64,000 nt of DNA from CAWAYH01 sp963786195 (GTDB taxonomy: Bacteria; Acidobacteriota; Vicinamibacteria; Vicinamibacterales; 2-12-FULL-66-21), in assembly GCA_963786195.1 (NCBI GenBank), contig CAWAYH010000004.1:248001-312000 (forward strand), in the 5' to 3' direction. Numbering within the stretch: the first letter of the stretch is position 1; each line of letters begins with the position of its first letter. Shown here piece by piece: positions 48,190 through 63,345 of the stretch. Position numbers and translations under genes: made by a program. The notes under the pieces were generated by a model. That model was not told the origin of the DNA, ran no database searches, and saw nothing but the letters and a program-made list of their open reading frames with translations.

Positions 48190-48849
48190 TTGGGTGTCAA
48201 GGAGCGTCAGGAGCGGGATCGGGAGGCGGTGGCCAGGGCCATTCTGGACGCCGCGCGGGATCTGTTCGTCGCCGAGGGCTATCACAACGTCTCGATCAGG
48301 AAGATCGCGGAACGCATCGAATACAGCCCGGCGGCCATTTACAGCTACTTCCCGAGCAAGGACGACATCTTCTTTGCGCTCGCCGAGGAAGGATTCCGCA
48401 CCCTCTGCGCGCCGGGTGCCGTGTGCGCAGAACAGACGGATCTCCTGCAGATGATTCGCGGGCCGTTCCTGCGGGTTTACGAATTCAGCAAGTCGCATCC
48501 GGAGTATTTCGCACTGATGTTCGTTGACCGCACGGTTCCACGCATCAGCAAGGACTGGGGAAGGTTCGGTTTCGTGCGTGACATGCGGACGCAGATCGGG
48601 GCCGGCATCCAGCGCGCGATCGACTCGGGACTGTTTCCGAAGGGCACGCACCCCGATGCTGTTTTCAGAATCCTGATAACGGCCATTCATGGCGCCGCGG
48701 TCACGCGGCTGTGCAATCGCGCAGCGCCCGGCGAGGACGCCGACGCGCTTGCCCGTGACACGCTGGAGGCGGCGCTCACGGGGCTCCGGACCGGATTCAC
48801 AACGACGTTCGTTCCAGTACCGTGTGCGGAAACTACAGCGAATGAGTGA
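48190..48849 (+). CDS. TetR/AcrR family transcriptional regulator of the RND efflux operon
   Basis: 219 residues starting at a TTG (MGVKERQERDREAVARAILDAARDLF). This start is preferred because AAAGGGG (48178-48184) lies 5 bp before it, and because a longer reading would run through the operator palindromes. HTH: GYHNVSIRKIAERIEYSPAAIYSYFPSKDDIFFALAEEG. The helical ligand-binding half includes SKSHPEYFALMFVDRTVPR. The stop codon overlaps a possible start of the membrane-fusion protein gene, so regulator and pump genes form one operon; it would repress the pump until a toxic compound binds. Confidence 0.85.
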   Translation: MGVKERQERDREAVARAILDAARDLFVAEGYHNVSIRKIAERIEYSPAAIYSYFPSKDDIFFALAEEGFRTLCAPGAVCAEQTDLLQMIRGPFLRVYEFSKSHPEYFALMFVDRTVPRISKDWGRFGFVRDMRTQIGAGIQRAIDSGLFPKGTHPDAVFRILITAIHGAAVTRLCNRAAPGEDADALARDTLEAALTGLRTGFTTTFVPVPCAETTANE

Positions 48850-48859
48850 GGCTCGTGTT

Positions 48860-50065
48860 ATGACTCGTCGGCGTTTTCATCTCGTGGGATCGGGAGCCCT
48901 TCTACTGTCGGCAGCATCGTTCCTGGCGGCGTGCTCCACGCAGGCCACGGGTGCGGTAGGCACGAGCTCGGCGCCTGAACCGCTGTCGATCTCGACGACG
49001 GCGGTCGAGAGCCGGCCGATCGATCGCTACATTCGTGTGACCGGGTCGCTCATGGCGGACGCGCAGGCGGAAGTCAGCGCGGAAACGTCCGGGCGTGTCA
49101 TCGAGACGCCGGTCGAACGCGGCACGCGCGTGTCGCAGGGCGCACTGCTCGTCCGCATTTCGCCGGCGGAGACCTCGGCGCAGCTCCAGGAAGCCGAAGC
49201 CAACGCCGCGCAGATTGAGGCGCGACTCGGCCTGGCGCCGGCCCAGGCGTTCGACCGCACGCGGGTGCCGGACGTCATGAACGCGAAGGCGTCGCTCGAT
49301 CTTGCGCAGGCCGAGTTCACCCGCATGCAGTCGCTGCTCGACCAGAAGGTGATCTCGCAGAGCGAGTTCGACCAGCGGCGCACGCAGCTCGAAGCGGCCC
49401 GCCAGGCCTACCAGTCCGCGCTGAACGTCGCCGATCAGTCGTACCGCTCGCTCGACGCGGCTCACGCCCGCATCTCGCTGGCGCGCAAGGCCGTTGCCGA
49501 CACGGCCGTCCGCGCGCCCCTCAACGGCCTCGTTGCCGAGCGGCTGGTCAGCGTCGGTGACTACGTCACGCGCGGCACGCGCGTCGCCAGCGTGGTGCGA
49601 ATCGATCCGCTCCGCGTGGCACTCAGCGTGCCGGAACAGTACGTCCCGCTCGTGAGAGTCGGGCAGGCGGTCCGCTTGACGGTGGATGCGTACCCGGGCC
49701 AGGAATTCGCGGCGACGGTGCGGTTCGTGTCGCCGGCACTTCGCTCGGACCAGCGCGCACTGACCGTCGAGGCGCTCACGGCGAACGCAGACGGACGCCT
49801 GAAGCCGGGACTCTTCGCGACCGCCCTCGTCCGGCAGCCCGATGCCGCGCCCGCACTCATGGTCCCCGCGACAGCCGTCGAGACGATCGCCGGCACGAGC
49901 CGGGTCTACGTCGTCAAGAACGGCCGGATCGAGCAGCGCATCGTGACGCTCGGCGAGCGAATCGATCCGCAGATCGAGATCACCAGTGGCGTCGCCAAGG
50001 GCGACGTCGTCGCGACCGAACCCAAAGGCCGTCTCTCGGACGGCCAGGCTGTCAAAACCAATTAA
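48860..50065 (+). CDS. RND efflux periplasmic adaptor (membrane fusion protein), lipoprotein
   Basis: 401 residues. MTRRRFHLVGSGALLLSAASFLAACSTQ is a lipoprotein signal with lipobox LAAC; an ATG at 48842 would add six residues and overlap the TetR stop. Domains: barrel-sandwich/lipoyl halves (AQAEVSAETSGRVIETPVERGTRVSQGALLVRI and DTAVRAPLNGLVAERLVSVGDYVTRG), a coiled-coil hairpin between them (QLQEAEANAAQIEARL; ARQAYQSALNVADQSYRSL), then a beta-barrel and a membrane-proximal domain (VMVPATAVETIAG, VYVVKNGRIEQRIVTLG). It would bridge the RND pump to the TolC-type channel, both encoded next as one fused gene. Confidence 0.88.
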   Translation: MTRRRFHLVGSGALLLSAASFLAACSTQATGAVGTSSAPEPLSISTTAVESRPIDRYIRVTGSLMADAQAEVSAETSGRVIETPVERGTRVSQGALLVRISPAETSAQLQEAEANAAQIEARLGLAPAQAFDRTRVPDVMNAKASLDLAQAEFTRMQSLLDQKVISQSEFDQRRTQLEAARQAYQSALNVADQSYRSLDAAHARISLARKAVADTAVRAPLNGLVAERLVSVGDYVTRGTRVASVVRIDPLRVALSVPEQYVPLVRVGQAVRLTVDAYPGQEFAATVRFVSPALRSDQRALTVEALTANADGRLKPGLFATALVRQPDAAPALMVPATAVETIAGTSRVYVVKNGRIEQRIVTLGERIDPQIEITSGVAKGDVVATEPKGRLSDGQAVKTN

Positions 50066-50073
50066 TCGCGCGT

Positions 50074-50118
50074 CCTGAACTTGAACGTCGAACTTCAGCT
50101 TTCGTGCTTCGTGCGCTC
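50074..50118. repeat. Short 7-mer array before the pump gene
   Basis: GAACTTGAACGTCGAACTTC followed by GCTTTCGTGCTTCGTGC: words GAAC and TTCGTGC recur at 7-base steps, the second half partly complementary in purine/pyrimidine sense to the first. It fills most of the 65-bp spacer between the adaptor and pump genes. Confidence 0.35.
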
Positions 50119-50130
50119 TGAGATCAAGTT

Positions 50131-54820
<4,690 letters not shown>

Positions 54821-54830
54821 CGACTGGTTA

Positions 54831-55931
54831 TCAGCCGAATCGGCTCGGCGAGGTTGCCGTCAGAGCCGGATCGGCCTTGTCATCCAGCAGAAGATCGGCG
54901 GTCAGCGCCGCCGTCAGCGGCGCCAGCAGGACGCCGTTGCGGAAGTGTCCGGTTGCGTAGATCAGACCCTCGACGGCAGCGGACCGGCCGATGATGGGCA
55001 TGCCGTCGGACGTCGCCGGCCTGAGACCGGCGCGCGCGTCGAGAAACGTCGCGCGCCACGCTTCCGGCAGCAGCTCGCAGACTGCGTCCAGCAGGTCGCG
55101 CACGCCCGCAGCTGTCGTCCGCTCGTCGAACCCCACATCCTCCACCGTCGCACCCACGAGCACGGTGCCATCGCGCCACGGAACGACGTAGCAGTCTCTG
55201 CCCCAGAGGATGTGCGTCAGCGGGTGCCCTTTCCACGCGAGTCGCAACAGTTGGCCGCGCACGGGCCGCACGTCGCGGGCGGCTGGCTCGGCTGGGTCGA
55301 GATGCCCGGACCAGCTGCCGGCAGCGAGGACGACGTTCGTCGCTGACCACGTCGCGCCATCGTCTGCAGTGACATCCAGGTGATCGCCTGGGCGAGTGAT
55401 GGCCGTGATGCGGCGGCCGGTTTCGAGCTCCGCGCCATGTCTGACCGCGCCCCACGCGAGCGCCTCGGTGAGCGCGGTGACCGCGACGTAGCCGTGCATC
55501 GGCGCGAGCAGCGCGCCGCGGTTCGAGTCCGGCAGCGCCGGTTCGATGCGGCGGGCGTCATCGGTGTCGAGCCACTGCAGGCTGGCGTCCCCGGAACCTG
55601 CGGTCGCGCGGAGCGAGTCGGCGGCTGCGTCGTCCGCGGCGAGCTCGAGTGATCCGCAGCGTCGATATTCCACGTCGATGCCCGAGTCAGCGGAGGCGTC
55701 GCGGACGAAGTCGTCGAACATGTCGAGGCTGCGAAGCATCAGCGGGAAGAGGGCGCCGCGGTCGTGCGCTTCGATGTACGGCGCCAGCACGCCCGCCGAC
55801 GCCTGCGTCGCGCCCGCGGCGACCGAGCGCGCCTCGATGATCCGCACTTTGGCGCCGCGCCGAGCGAGCTCGCGTCCCACCGCGCACCCGACAATCCCCG
55901 CGCCAATGACGATGACGTCCGCCTGCGGCAC
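54831..55931 (-). CDS. thiO: Glycine oxidase ThiO-like FAD-dependent oxidoreductase
   Basis: 366 residues from a GTG (VPQADVIVIGAGIVGCAVGRELARRG). D-amino-acid-oxidase-type flavoprotein: FAD-binding GAGIVG, ASAGVLAPYIEAHDRG, LDTDDARRIEPAL, PMHGYVAVTALTEAL, and the C-terminal GLRPATSDGMPIIGRSAAVEGLIYATGHFRNGVLLAPLTA. ThiO oxidises glycine to iminoglycine for thiazole synthesis in thiamine formation. Other thi genes are absent here, so a general imino/amino-acid oxidase is the alternative. Starts further upstream would lie inside the REP hairpin at 55946-55985 and are unlikely. It converges on the RND-TolC gene with a 10-bp gap. Confidence 0.82.
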   Translation of the reverse strand: MPQADVIVIGAGIVGCAVGRELARRGAKVRIIEARSVAAGATQASAGVLAPYIEAHDRGALFPLMLRSLDMFDDFVRDASADSGIDVEYRRCGSLELAADDAAADSLRATAGSGDASLQWLDTDDARRIEPALPDSNRGALLAPMHGYVAVTALTEALAWGAVRHGAELETGRRITAITRPGDHLDVTADDGATWSATNVVLAAGSWSGHLDPAEPAARDVRPVRGQLLRLAWKGHPLTHILWGRDCYVVPWRDGTVLVGATVEDVGFDERTTAAGVRDLLDAVCELLPEAWRATFLDARAGLRPATSDGMPIIGRSAAVEGLIYATGHFRNGVLLAPLTAALTADLLLDDKADPALTATSPSRFG

Positions 55932-55945
55932 CGGTCGATCATACC

Positions 55946-55986
55946 GGGGACACTCAAACGGGACAGTCACGTTTGACTGTCCCCGG
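55946..55986. repeat. REP-type hairpin, left of RAYT gene
   Basis: GGGGACACTCAAACGGGACA followed by GTCACGTTTGACTGTCCCC (split here). GGGGACA...TGTCCCC and CAAACG...CGTTTG pair, giving a near-perfect palindrome. The same words recur in the block at 56690-56754, so the transposase gene is flanked by related hairpins. Confidence 0.7.
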
Positions 55987-56033
55987 AGCGGCAAACAACT
56001 TGCGGTGGTTGCCCTCACACGAGGTGCTTTTTC

Positions 56034-56720
56034 ATGCCCCGAACCGCAAGGCGATTCATCGACGGCCTCACGTATCACCTGCTCAATCGAGGAAATCGTC
56101 GACAGACAGTTTTCTCTCAACCTGTTGACTACGAAGTCTTTCTCACGACGCTCGCTGATGCGCTCGAGAAGGTGCCGATCGGCGTGCTGGCCTACTCCGT
56201 CATGCCGAATCACTTCCACTTGGTCGTCTGGCCACAATCGGGCGTTGAGATTTCTGCGTTCATGCGGTGGCTGATGAATGCGCATATTCGGCGACACCAC
56301 CGGTTTCGAGAGCTCTGGGGAACGGGTCACCTGTACCAGGGTCGGTACAAGGCGTTTCCCGTGCAGACCGACCACCACCTCCTCACCGTACTGCGCTATG
56401 TAGAAGCCAACCCGCTGCGCGCGAAGCTCGTGCCGCGAGCGGAAGCGTGGGGCTGGTCGAGCCTCTCACGCCCCACCGCTCAGGACGGACGTCAACTGCT
56501 GACGCCTTCGCCTATCCGTCGTCCAGACAATTGGTTAGGAATCGTGAACGAGCCGTTGACGGCAAGCGTCTACGACGAGCTCCGGCACGCCGCACAACGT
56601 CAAATCGCTTTTGGCGACCCCGACTGGATTCGATTTGTCGAAGGCAAGAGGCAGGAGAACGGGGGCGAACGCAAAAAGCAGGAGAACACGGGGACACTCA
56701 AGGTTGAGTGTCCCCCGTGA
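56034..56720 (+). CDS. REP-associated tyrosine transposase (RAYT, IS200-like Y1 family)
   Basis: 228 residues. N-terminal RFIDGLTYHLLNRGNRRQTVF, the HUH metal motif in MPNHFHLVVWP, and a downstream helix carrying the candidate nucleophile Tyr (TGHLYQGRYKAFPVQ, with LRYVEANPLRAKLVPRAEAWGWSSL). RAYTs nick single-stranded REP hairpins and are thought to spread REP sequences; they are usually single-copy and non-mobile. REP-like hairpins lie on both sides. The last residues (TGTLKVECPP) are encoded by the right-hand hairpin itself, so the repeat overlaps the gene's end. Intact. AT content is somewhat higher than neighbours, consistent with horizontal origin. Confidence 0.88.
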   Translation: MPRTARRFIDGLTYHLLNRGNRRQTVFSQPVDYEVFLTTLADALEKVPIGVLAYSVMPNHFHLVVWPQSGVEISAFMRWLMNAHIRRHHRFRELWGTGHLYQGRYKAFPVQTDHHLLTVLRYVEANPLRAKLVPRAEAWGWSSLSRPTAQDGRQLLTPSPIRRPDNWLGIVNEPLTASVYDELRHAAQRQIAFGDPDWIRFVEGKRQENGGERKKQENTGTLKVECPP

Positions 56721-56754
56721 CTGTCACGTTTGAGTGTCCCGGTTGAGTGTCCCC
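56690..56754. repeat. REP hairpin cluster, right of RAYT gene
   Basis: Contains GGGGACACTCAAGG-TTGAGTGTCCCC, a nearly perfect hairpin, then GTGACTGTCACGTTTGAGTG and TCCCGGTTGAGTGTCCCC, more copies of the same TTGAGTGTCCC word. It overlaps the 3' end of the RAYT gene and stops 2 bp before the stop codon of the convergent M14 gene. Confidence 0.7.
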
Positions 56755-56755
56755 G

Positions 56756-59760
<3,005 letters not shown>

Positions 59761-59879
59761 ACATCCTCCTGAAAAGTGCAGAAGCGTGGCGCAATGGTAC
59801 AACATCGCCCAAGGGACCGTGCGGCGGCGCGCCACTCAGCGAGGATGTGCGAAGAGTTGTGCTCTCGAGGCTGGCTGGA

Positions 59880-60482
59880 TTACTTCGGCCTCCAGGCGTC
59901 GGGCCTGAGCTTGCCGCCCCAGCCCCAATAGACGGGCTCGGACTGTTTCACCGGCCGCTGCGGAGGTACGGGACCCACGACGAGCCCGATACTGCTGACC
60001 GTGGACGTCGAGGGTGACGGGTACGGCGCGTACACGTTCACGTTGTCGTACACGTTGCCGTAGGGGTAGGGGATCCGATGTCTGCTGCGCAGGCGAGCGC
60101 CCGTTGAGACGTACACGGGTACCGGCACCGCGATTTCGTACACGACCGGCCGCTCCTGCTCGACGACGACGACCTGTGGAGCCGGGGGATCCGGTTGTGT
60201 CGCTTTTCCGAGAAGATCCGTCGGCGGTGTCGTCGGCGCTGGAGTCCGGCCGCTCTTGATCATCGCGATGATGACGCGATCGCTCACGCCGGCGTCACGC
60301 AGCTTCTTCAACGTCGCGCCATCGACCGGGTACACGCGCGCATCCACTTCGATCAGGGCCACGAGCACATCGTCGCTGAGCCCGCTCCGGGTGAATTCGA
60401 TGATCTCCTGGAGCGTGATCGCGTCAGCGCGCGCGGGCGCAAGTGACAGCATCACGAAGACGAGCGGCAGCAACCGGCGCAT
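59880..60482 (-). CDS. Secreted protein of unknown function with helical N-terminal domain
   Basis: 200 residues, intact. Signal peptide MRRLLPLVFVMLSLAPARADA; then a compact helical domain (ITLQEIIEFTRSGLSDDVLVALIEVDARVYPVDGATLKKLRDAGVSDRVIIAMIKSG, described here in parts), a Pro-rich linker, and a Tyr/Pro-rich C-terminal half (YVSTGARLRSRHRIPYPYG, APYPSPST, YWGWGGKL). I do not know a named family. GGAGG precedes the ATG by 7 bp. A sigma-54-type promoter (60554-60567) faces it, and the divergent gene at 60746 has another, so the two envelope proteins are probably co-regulated. Confidence 0.75.
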   Translation of the reverse strand: MRRLLPLVFVMLSLAPARADAITLQEIIEFTRSGLSDDVLVALIEVDARVYPVDGATLKKLRDAGVSDRVIIAMIKSGRTPAPTTPPTDLLGKATQPDPPAPQVVVVEQERPVVYEIAVPVPVYVSTGARLRSRHRIPYPYGNVYDNVNVYAPYPSPSTSTVSSIGLVVGPVPPQRPVKQSEPVYWGWGGKLRPDAWRPK

Positions 60483-60553
60483 GGGACCTCCGGGGGCTTG
60501 TGACCTCTGGCGCACGGCGCCAACACGACCACAAGACCCGCCACCCATATAGT

Positions 60554-60567
60554 GCAACGCATGTGCC
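60554..60567 (-). promoter_or_regulatory. Sigma-54 (-24/-12) promoter for the gene at 59880-60482
   Basis: On the minus strand CGGCACATGCGTTGCA gives GG-N10-GC with CGGCAC and TTGCA, close to the sigma-54 consensus TGGCAC-N5-TTGCA. The expected start site lies about 60 bp before the ATG. Confidence 0.55.
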
Positions 60568-60605
60568 GGCGAGAAAAGGGGTTTTTGGCGTTTTTGGGTC
60601 CCTTC

Positions 60606-60627
60606 CGGAGGACAGGGGTGTCCCCCG
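60606..60627. promoter_or_regulatory. Dyad between divergent sigma-54 promoters, candidate activator site
   Basis: CGGaGGACA-GGGG-TGTCCcCCG is a 9-bp inverted repeat with one mismatch per arm. It sits 39 bp from the minus-strand -24 box and 72 bp from the plus-strand one, close to the usual range for enhancer-binding protein sites. Nearby A/T-tracts (GTTTTTGGCGTTTTTGG, 60580-60596) could bend the DNA. Confidence 0.4.
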
Positions 60628-60698
60628 GCGGGTATGGTTCCTGCGCCGAGCTGGACAGAAAAGCCTTGAAAAACGGCGGTTTGGAACCCATGCTTAGG

Positions 60699-60713
60699 GG
60701 CACGCCTATTGCT
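60699..60713 (+). promoter_or_regulatory. Sigma-54 (-24/-12) promoter for the gene at 60746
   Basis: GGCACGCCTATTGCT is GG-N10-GC with GGCACG and TTGCT, matching the sigma-54 consensus at nearly every conserved position. Transcription would start near 60724, leaving a leader of about 22 bases that contains CAGGAG as ribosome-binding site. Confidence 0.6.
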
Positions 60714-60745
60714 CCGGGGATGGGAGTTCAGGAGCCCCGAAAGCC

Positions 60746-61792
60746 ATGATTTCCAAACCGCTCGTCGTCGGATTGCTGGCAATCGCATGCGTCACGGCTG
60801 CGGCTGGCGGGGCCTATATGGCCGTCCGGCAGAACAAGGTCGACGGCGCCGCGGTCGCCACGGTACCGGCGCCCAGTGATCCATCGACGACTCCGAAGCC
60901 CGTCGCCGAAACCGAGACCGTGCTCACGCCCGCGGCGGCGACCGAGCCGAAGCCCGCGGCATCTGCGGGCACTTCGGCGAGCGAGAAGATCGAGAAGAGC
61001 GCGCCGCCGACATCGGAGCGCGCCCGCACGGACGCGAAAGCTCCGGCGGCACGGCCGAACCGCGTCAGGCAGGCTCCGGCTCCGCGCATCGCTCAATCGA
61101 CCAGGCCGGCCGTCGAATCGACTCCCGAACCATCAGCGATCGAGCGTCAGCGCGAGCCGGTCGTGACGCCGCCGACAACGCCAGCCACGAGCGCGCAACC
61201 GGAGCTTCCGGCCGTCGTGGAGCCTCCACCGCCGCCCAAGCCGGAGCTCGTCGAGGTCGTTATCCCGGCGGCATCGGTGATCGGCCTGCAGGTTGAGAAC
61301 TCCCTGAGCAGCGAGAATGCGCGCGTGGAAGACCGCGTCGACGCCCGGGTCACGCGTGACGTCCTGGCCGATGGTCGCGTGGCGGTGCCGGCTGGCGCGC
61401 GGATGATCGGCAACGTGACGGTCGTCGAGCGCGGCGGCAAGGTCAAGGAGCGCGCGCGGCTGGGCGTTCGCTTCCACACGGTGGTGCTCGCAGACGGCAC
61501 GCAGGTGCCGATCCGCACGGATTCGATTTATCGGGACGGCTCCTCGCCCGGCGCGGAGAGCGCGCGGAAGATCGGCGGCGCGGCGGTTGGCGGCGCGATC
61601 CTCGGCGCCATCCTGGGCGGCGGCAAGGGCGCGGCGATCGGCGGGGCGACCGGCGCCGCCGGCGGCACGGCCGTCGTCATGGCGGGCGACCGCAATGCCG
61701 CGACGCTGCCGGCGGGCACGATCGTCACCGTGCGCCTGGCGTCTCCAGTCTCCATCGAGGTCGAGAAGGAGCCCGAAGCTCTGAATCGATGA
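60746..61792 (+). CDS. Membrane-anchored, proline/alanine-rich protein with TrbI/VirB10-like C-terminal domain
   Basis: 348 residues, intact. One N-terminal hydrophobic anchor (LVVGLLAIACVTAAAGGAYMAV), a long disordered Pro/Ala/Glu/Lys region (about 30-170), then a folded part: VEVVIPAASVIGLQVENSLSSENARVEDRVDARV, GRVAVPAGARMIGNVTVVERGG, VVLADGTQVPIRTDSI, a glycine-zipper-like GGAAVGGAILGAILGGGKGAAIGGATGAAGG (given in parts) and LPAGTIVTVRLASPVSIEV. The 'VPAGARMIGNV ... LPAGTIVTVRL' pattern resembles the beta-barrel of VirB10/TrbI proteins, though no type IV secretion genes are present. It probably spans periplasm from an inner-membrane anchor. The stop overlaps the decarboxylase ATG (ATGA). 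Confidence 0.75.
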   Translation: MISKPLVVGLLAIACVTAAAGGAYMAVRQNKVDGAAVATVPAPSDPSTTPKPVAETETVLTPAAATEPKPAASAGTSASEKIEKSAPPTSERARTDAKAPAARPNRVRQAPAPRIAQSTRPAVESTPEPSAIERQREPVVTPPTTPATSAQPELPAVVEPPPPPKPELVEVVIPAASVIGLQVENSLSSENARVEDRVDARVTRDVLADGRVAVPAGARMIGNVTVVERGGKVKERARLGVRFHTVVLADGTQVPIRTDSIYRDGSSPGAESARKIGGAAVGGAILGAILGGGKGAAIGGATGAAGGTAVVMAGDRNAATLPAGTIVTVRLASPVSIEVEKEPEALNR

Positions 61793-63238
61793 CGGACGAC
61801 CGTCGCCGCTCTGGCGACATGGATCCGGACGACGTTCCGCCGCGAGGCACATCGCGTCGCCGACTGGATCGCCGACTACCTCGCGCACTCCGAACGTTAT
61901 CCGGTTCTCGCACGCGTGCACGCCCGGCGACATCCGCAGCCGCACTTCCCGCCAGCGCGCCCGAGCAGGCGGAGTCGTTCGACGACGATCTTCGCGCGAC
62001 TTCGAGCGGATCATCCTCCCCGGCATCACGCACTGGAATCATCCCGGCTTCTTCGCGTACTTCGCGATCTCCGGCAGCGCGCCCGGCGTGCTCGCCGAGT
62101 TCCTGTCGGCCGCGCTCAACGTGCAGGCCATGCTGTGGCGCACGTCGCCGGCGGCGACCGAGCTCGAAGAGGTCGCGCTCGGCGTGGCTGCGGCAGCTGA
62201 TCGGGCTGCCCGACGCATTCGAAGGCGTCATCTACGACACGGCGTCGATCTCGACGCTTCACGCGCTCGCCGCGGCGCGCGAGGTCGGCTGTCCCGGACG
62301 TGCGGACGCACGGCCTCGCCGGCCGCACCGATCTGCCACGCGCTCCGCGTCTACTGCTCCGAGCACGCGCACTCGTCGGTCGACAAGGCCGTGATCCTGC
62401 TCGGGCTCGGCCACGAGTCGCTGCGGCGAATCGCGACGGACGCGCGAGTTCCGCATGCGACCGGACGCGCTCGACGCGCGCGATCGCCGAGGACCGCGCC
62501 GCGGCTGGCGACCGATCGCCGTCGTCGCCACTGTCGGCACGACGTCGACGACGAGCATCGATCCCGTGCGCGCGATCGCGGACATCTGCGACGACAGGGC
62601 TCTGGCTGCACGTCGACGCGGCCTATGCCGGCGTCGCGGCGATGGTGCCCGGCTACGAGTGGATCCTCGATGGCGCCGAGCGCAGCCGACTCGCTCGTGG
62701 TCAATCCGCACAAGTGGCTGTTCACGCCGTTCGATCTGAGCGCGTTCTACTGCCGCCGGATGGACCTCGTTCGACAGGCGTTCTCGCTCGTGCCCGAGTA
62801 CCTGAAGACGATCGAAGCGGCGCCGGTGAAGAACCTGATGGACACGGGCATACAGCTCGGCCGGCGCTTTCGCGCGCTCAAGCTCTGGATGGTGCTGCGC
62901 CATTTCGGCGCGGAGGGCATTCGCGCGTCGACTGAGCCGAGCACATGCGGCTCGCGCGCGTCTTCGCAGGATGGGTCGATGCCAGCGACGATTTCGAGCG
63001 CGTCGCGCCGGTCCCGTTCAGCGTCGTGTGCTTCCGCGCGAAGGGAGACGACGAATTCAACGAGCGGCTGCTCGACGCGGTGAATGCGAGCGGCAAGGTG
63101 TTCTTGTCCCACACCCGATTGGCCGACAGGTTTGTACTGCGCCTCGCGATCGGACATCTGGGCACGACCGAGGAGCACGTCGCATCCGCGTGGTCGATTC
63201 TGCAGCGCGAGGCCCGCACGCTCGTCGCCGCCGGCTGA
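61789..63238 (+). CDS. Group II PLP-dependent decarboxylase (aromatic-L-amino-acid decarboxylase-like), frameshifted
   Basis: About 480 residues after repair. It removes CO2 from an aromatic amino acid or glutamate-like substrate using PLP. Recognisable across frames: HRVADWIADYLAHSERYPVLA, GITHWNHPGFFAYF, VLAEFLSAALNVQAMLWRTSPAATELE, YCSEHAHSSVDKAVILLGLG, VATVGTTSTTSIDPVRAI, LHVDAAYAGVA, the cofactor Lys in NPHKWLFTPFDLSAFYC, and LRLAIGHLGTTEEHV at the end. At least eight one-base changes crowd into 61830-62940, while both flanking genes are clean. Coupled by ATGA to the preceding envelope gene. Confidence 0.8.
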
Positions 63239-63246
63239 GCCTTGCG

Positions 63247-63260
63247 GGCATACCGCTTGC
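63247..63260 (+). promoter_or_regulatory. Sigma-54 (-24/-12) promoter for the beta-barrel gene
   Basis: GGCATACCGCTTGC is GG-N10-GC, with TTGCA at the -12 side and GGGCAT at the -24 side, 86 bp before the ATG at 63346. The match is good but weaker than the pair at 60.5-60.7 kb. Confidence 0.45.
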
Positions 63261-63345
63261 ACAGCACCGTCCAGCCGGACCCACGCCTGAGTCGGACTCG
63301 GGCGTCAGCCACAGCGCCGTGCCTGGGACCCGGGAGGAGTTAAAA

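Noticed and set aside
60484..60745. Possible riboswitch or structured RNA in the 262-bp gap, suggested by GAAAAACGGCGGTTTGG and GTTTTTGG repeats
   Set aside because: No match to a riboswitch core that I can recognise, and the region is better explained by divergent sigma-54 promoters with a central dyad.
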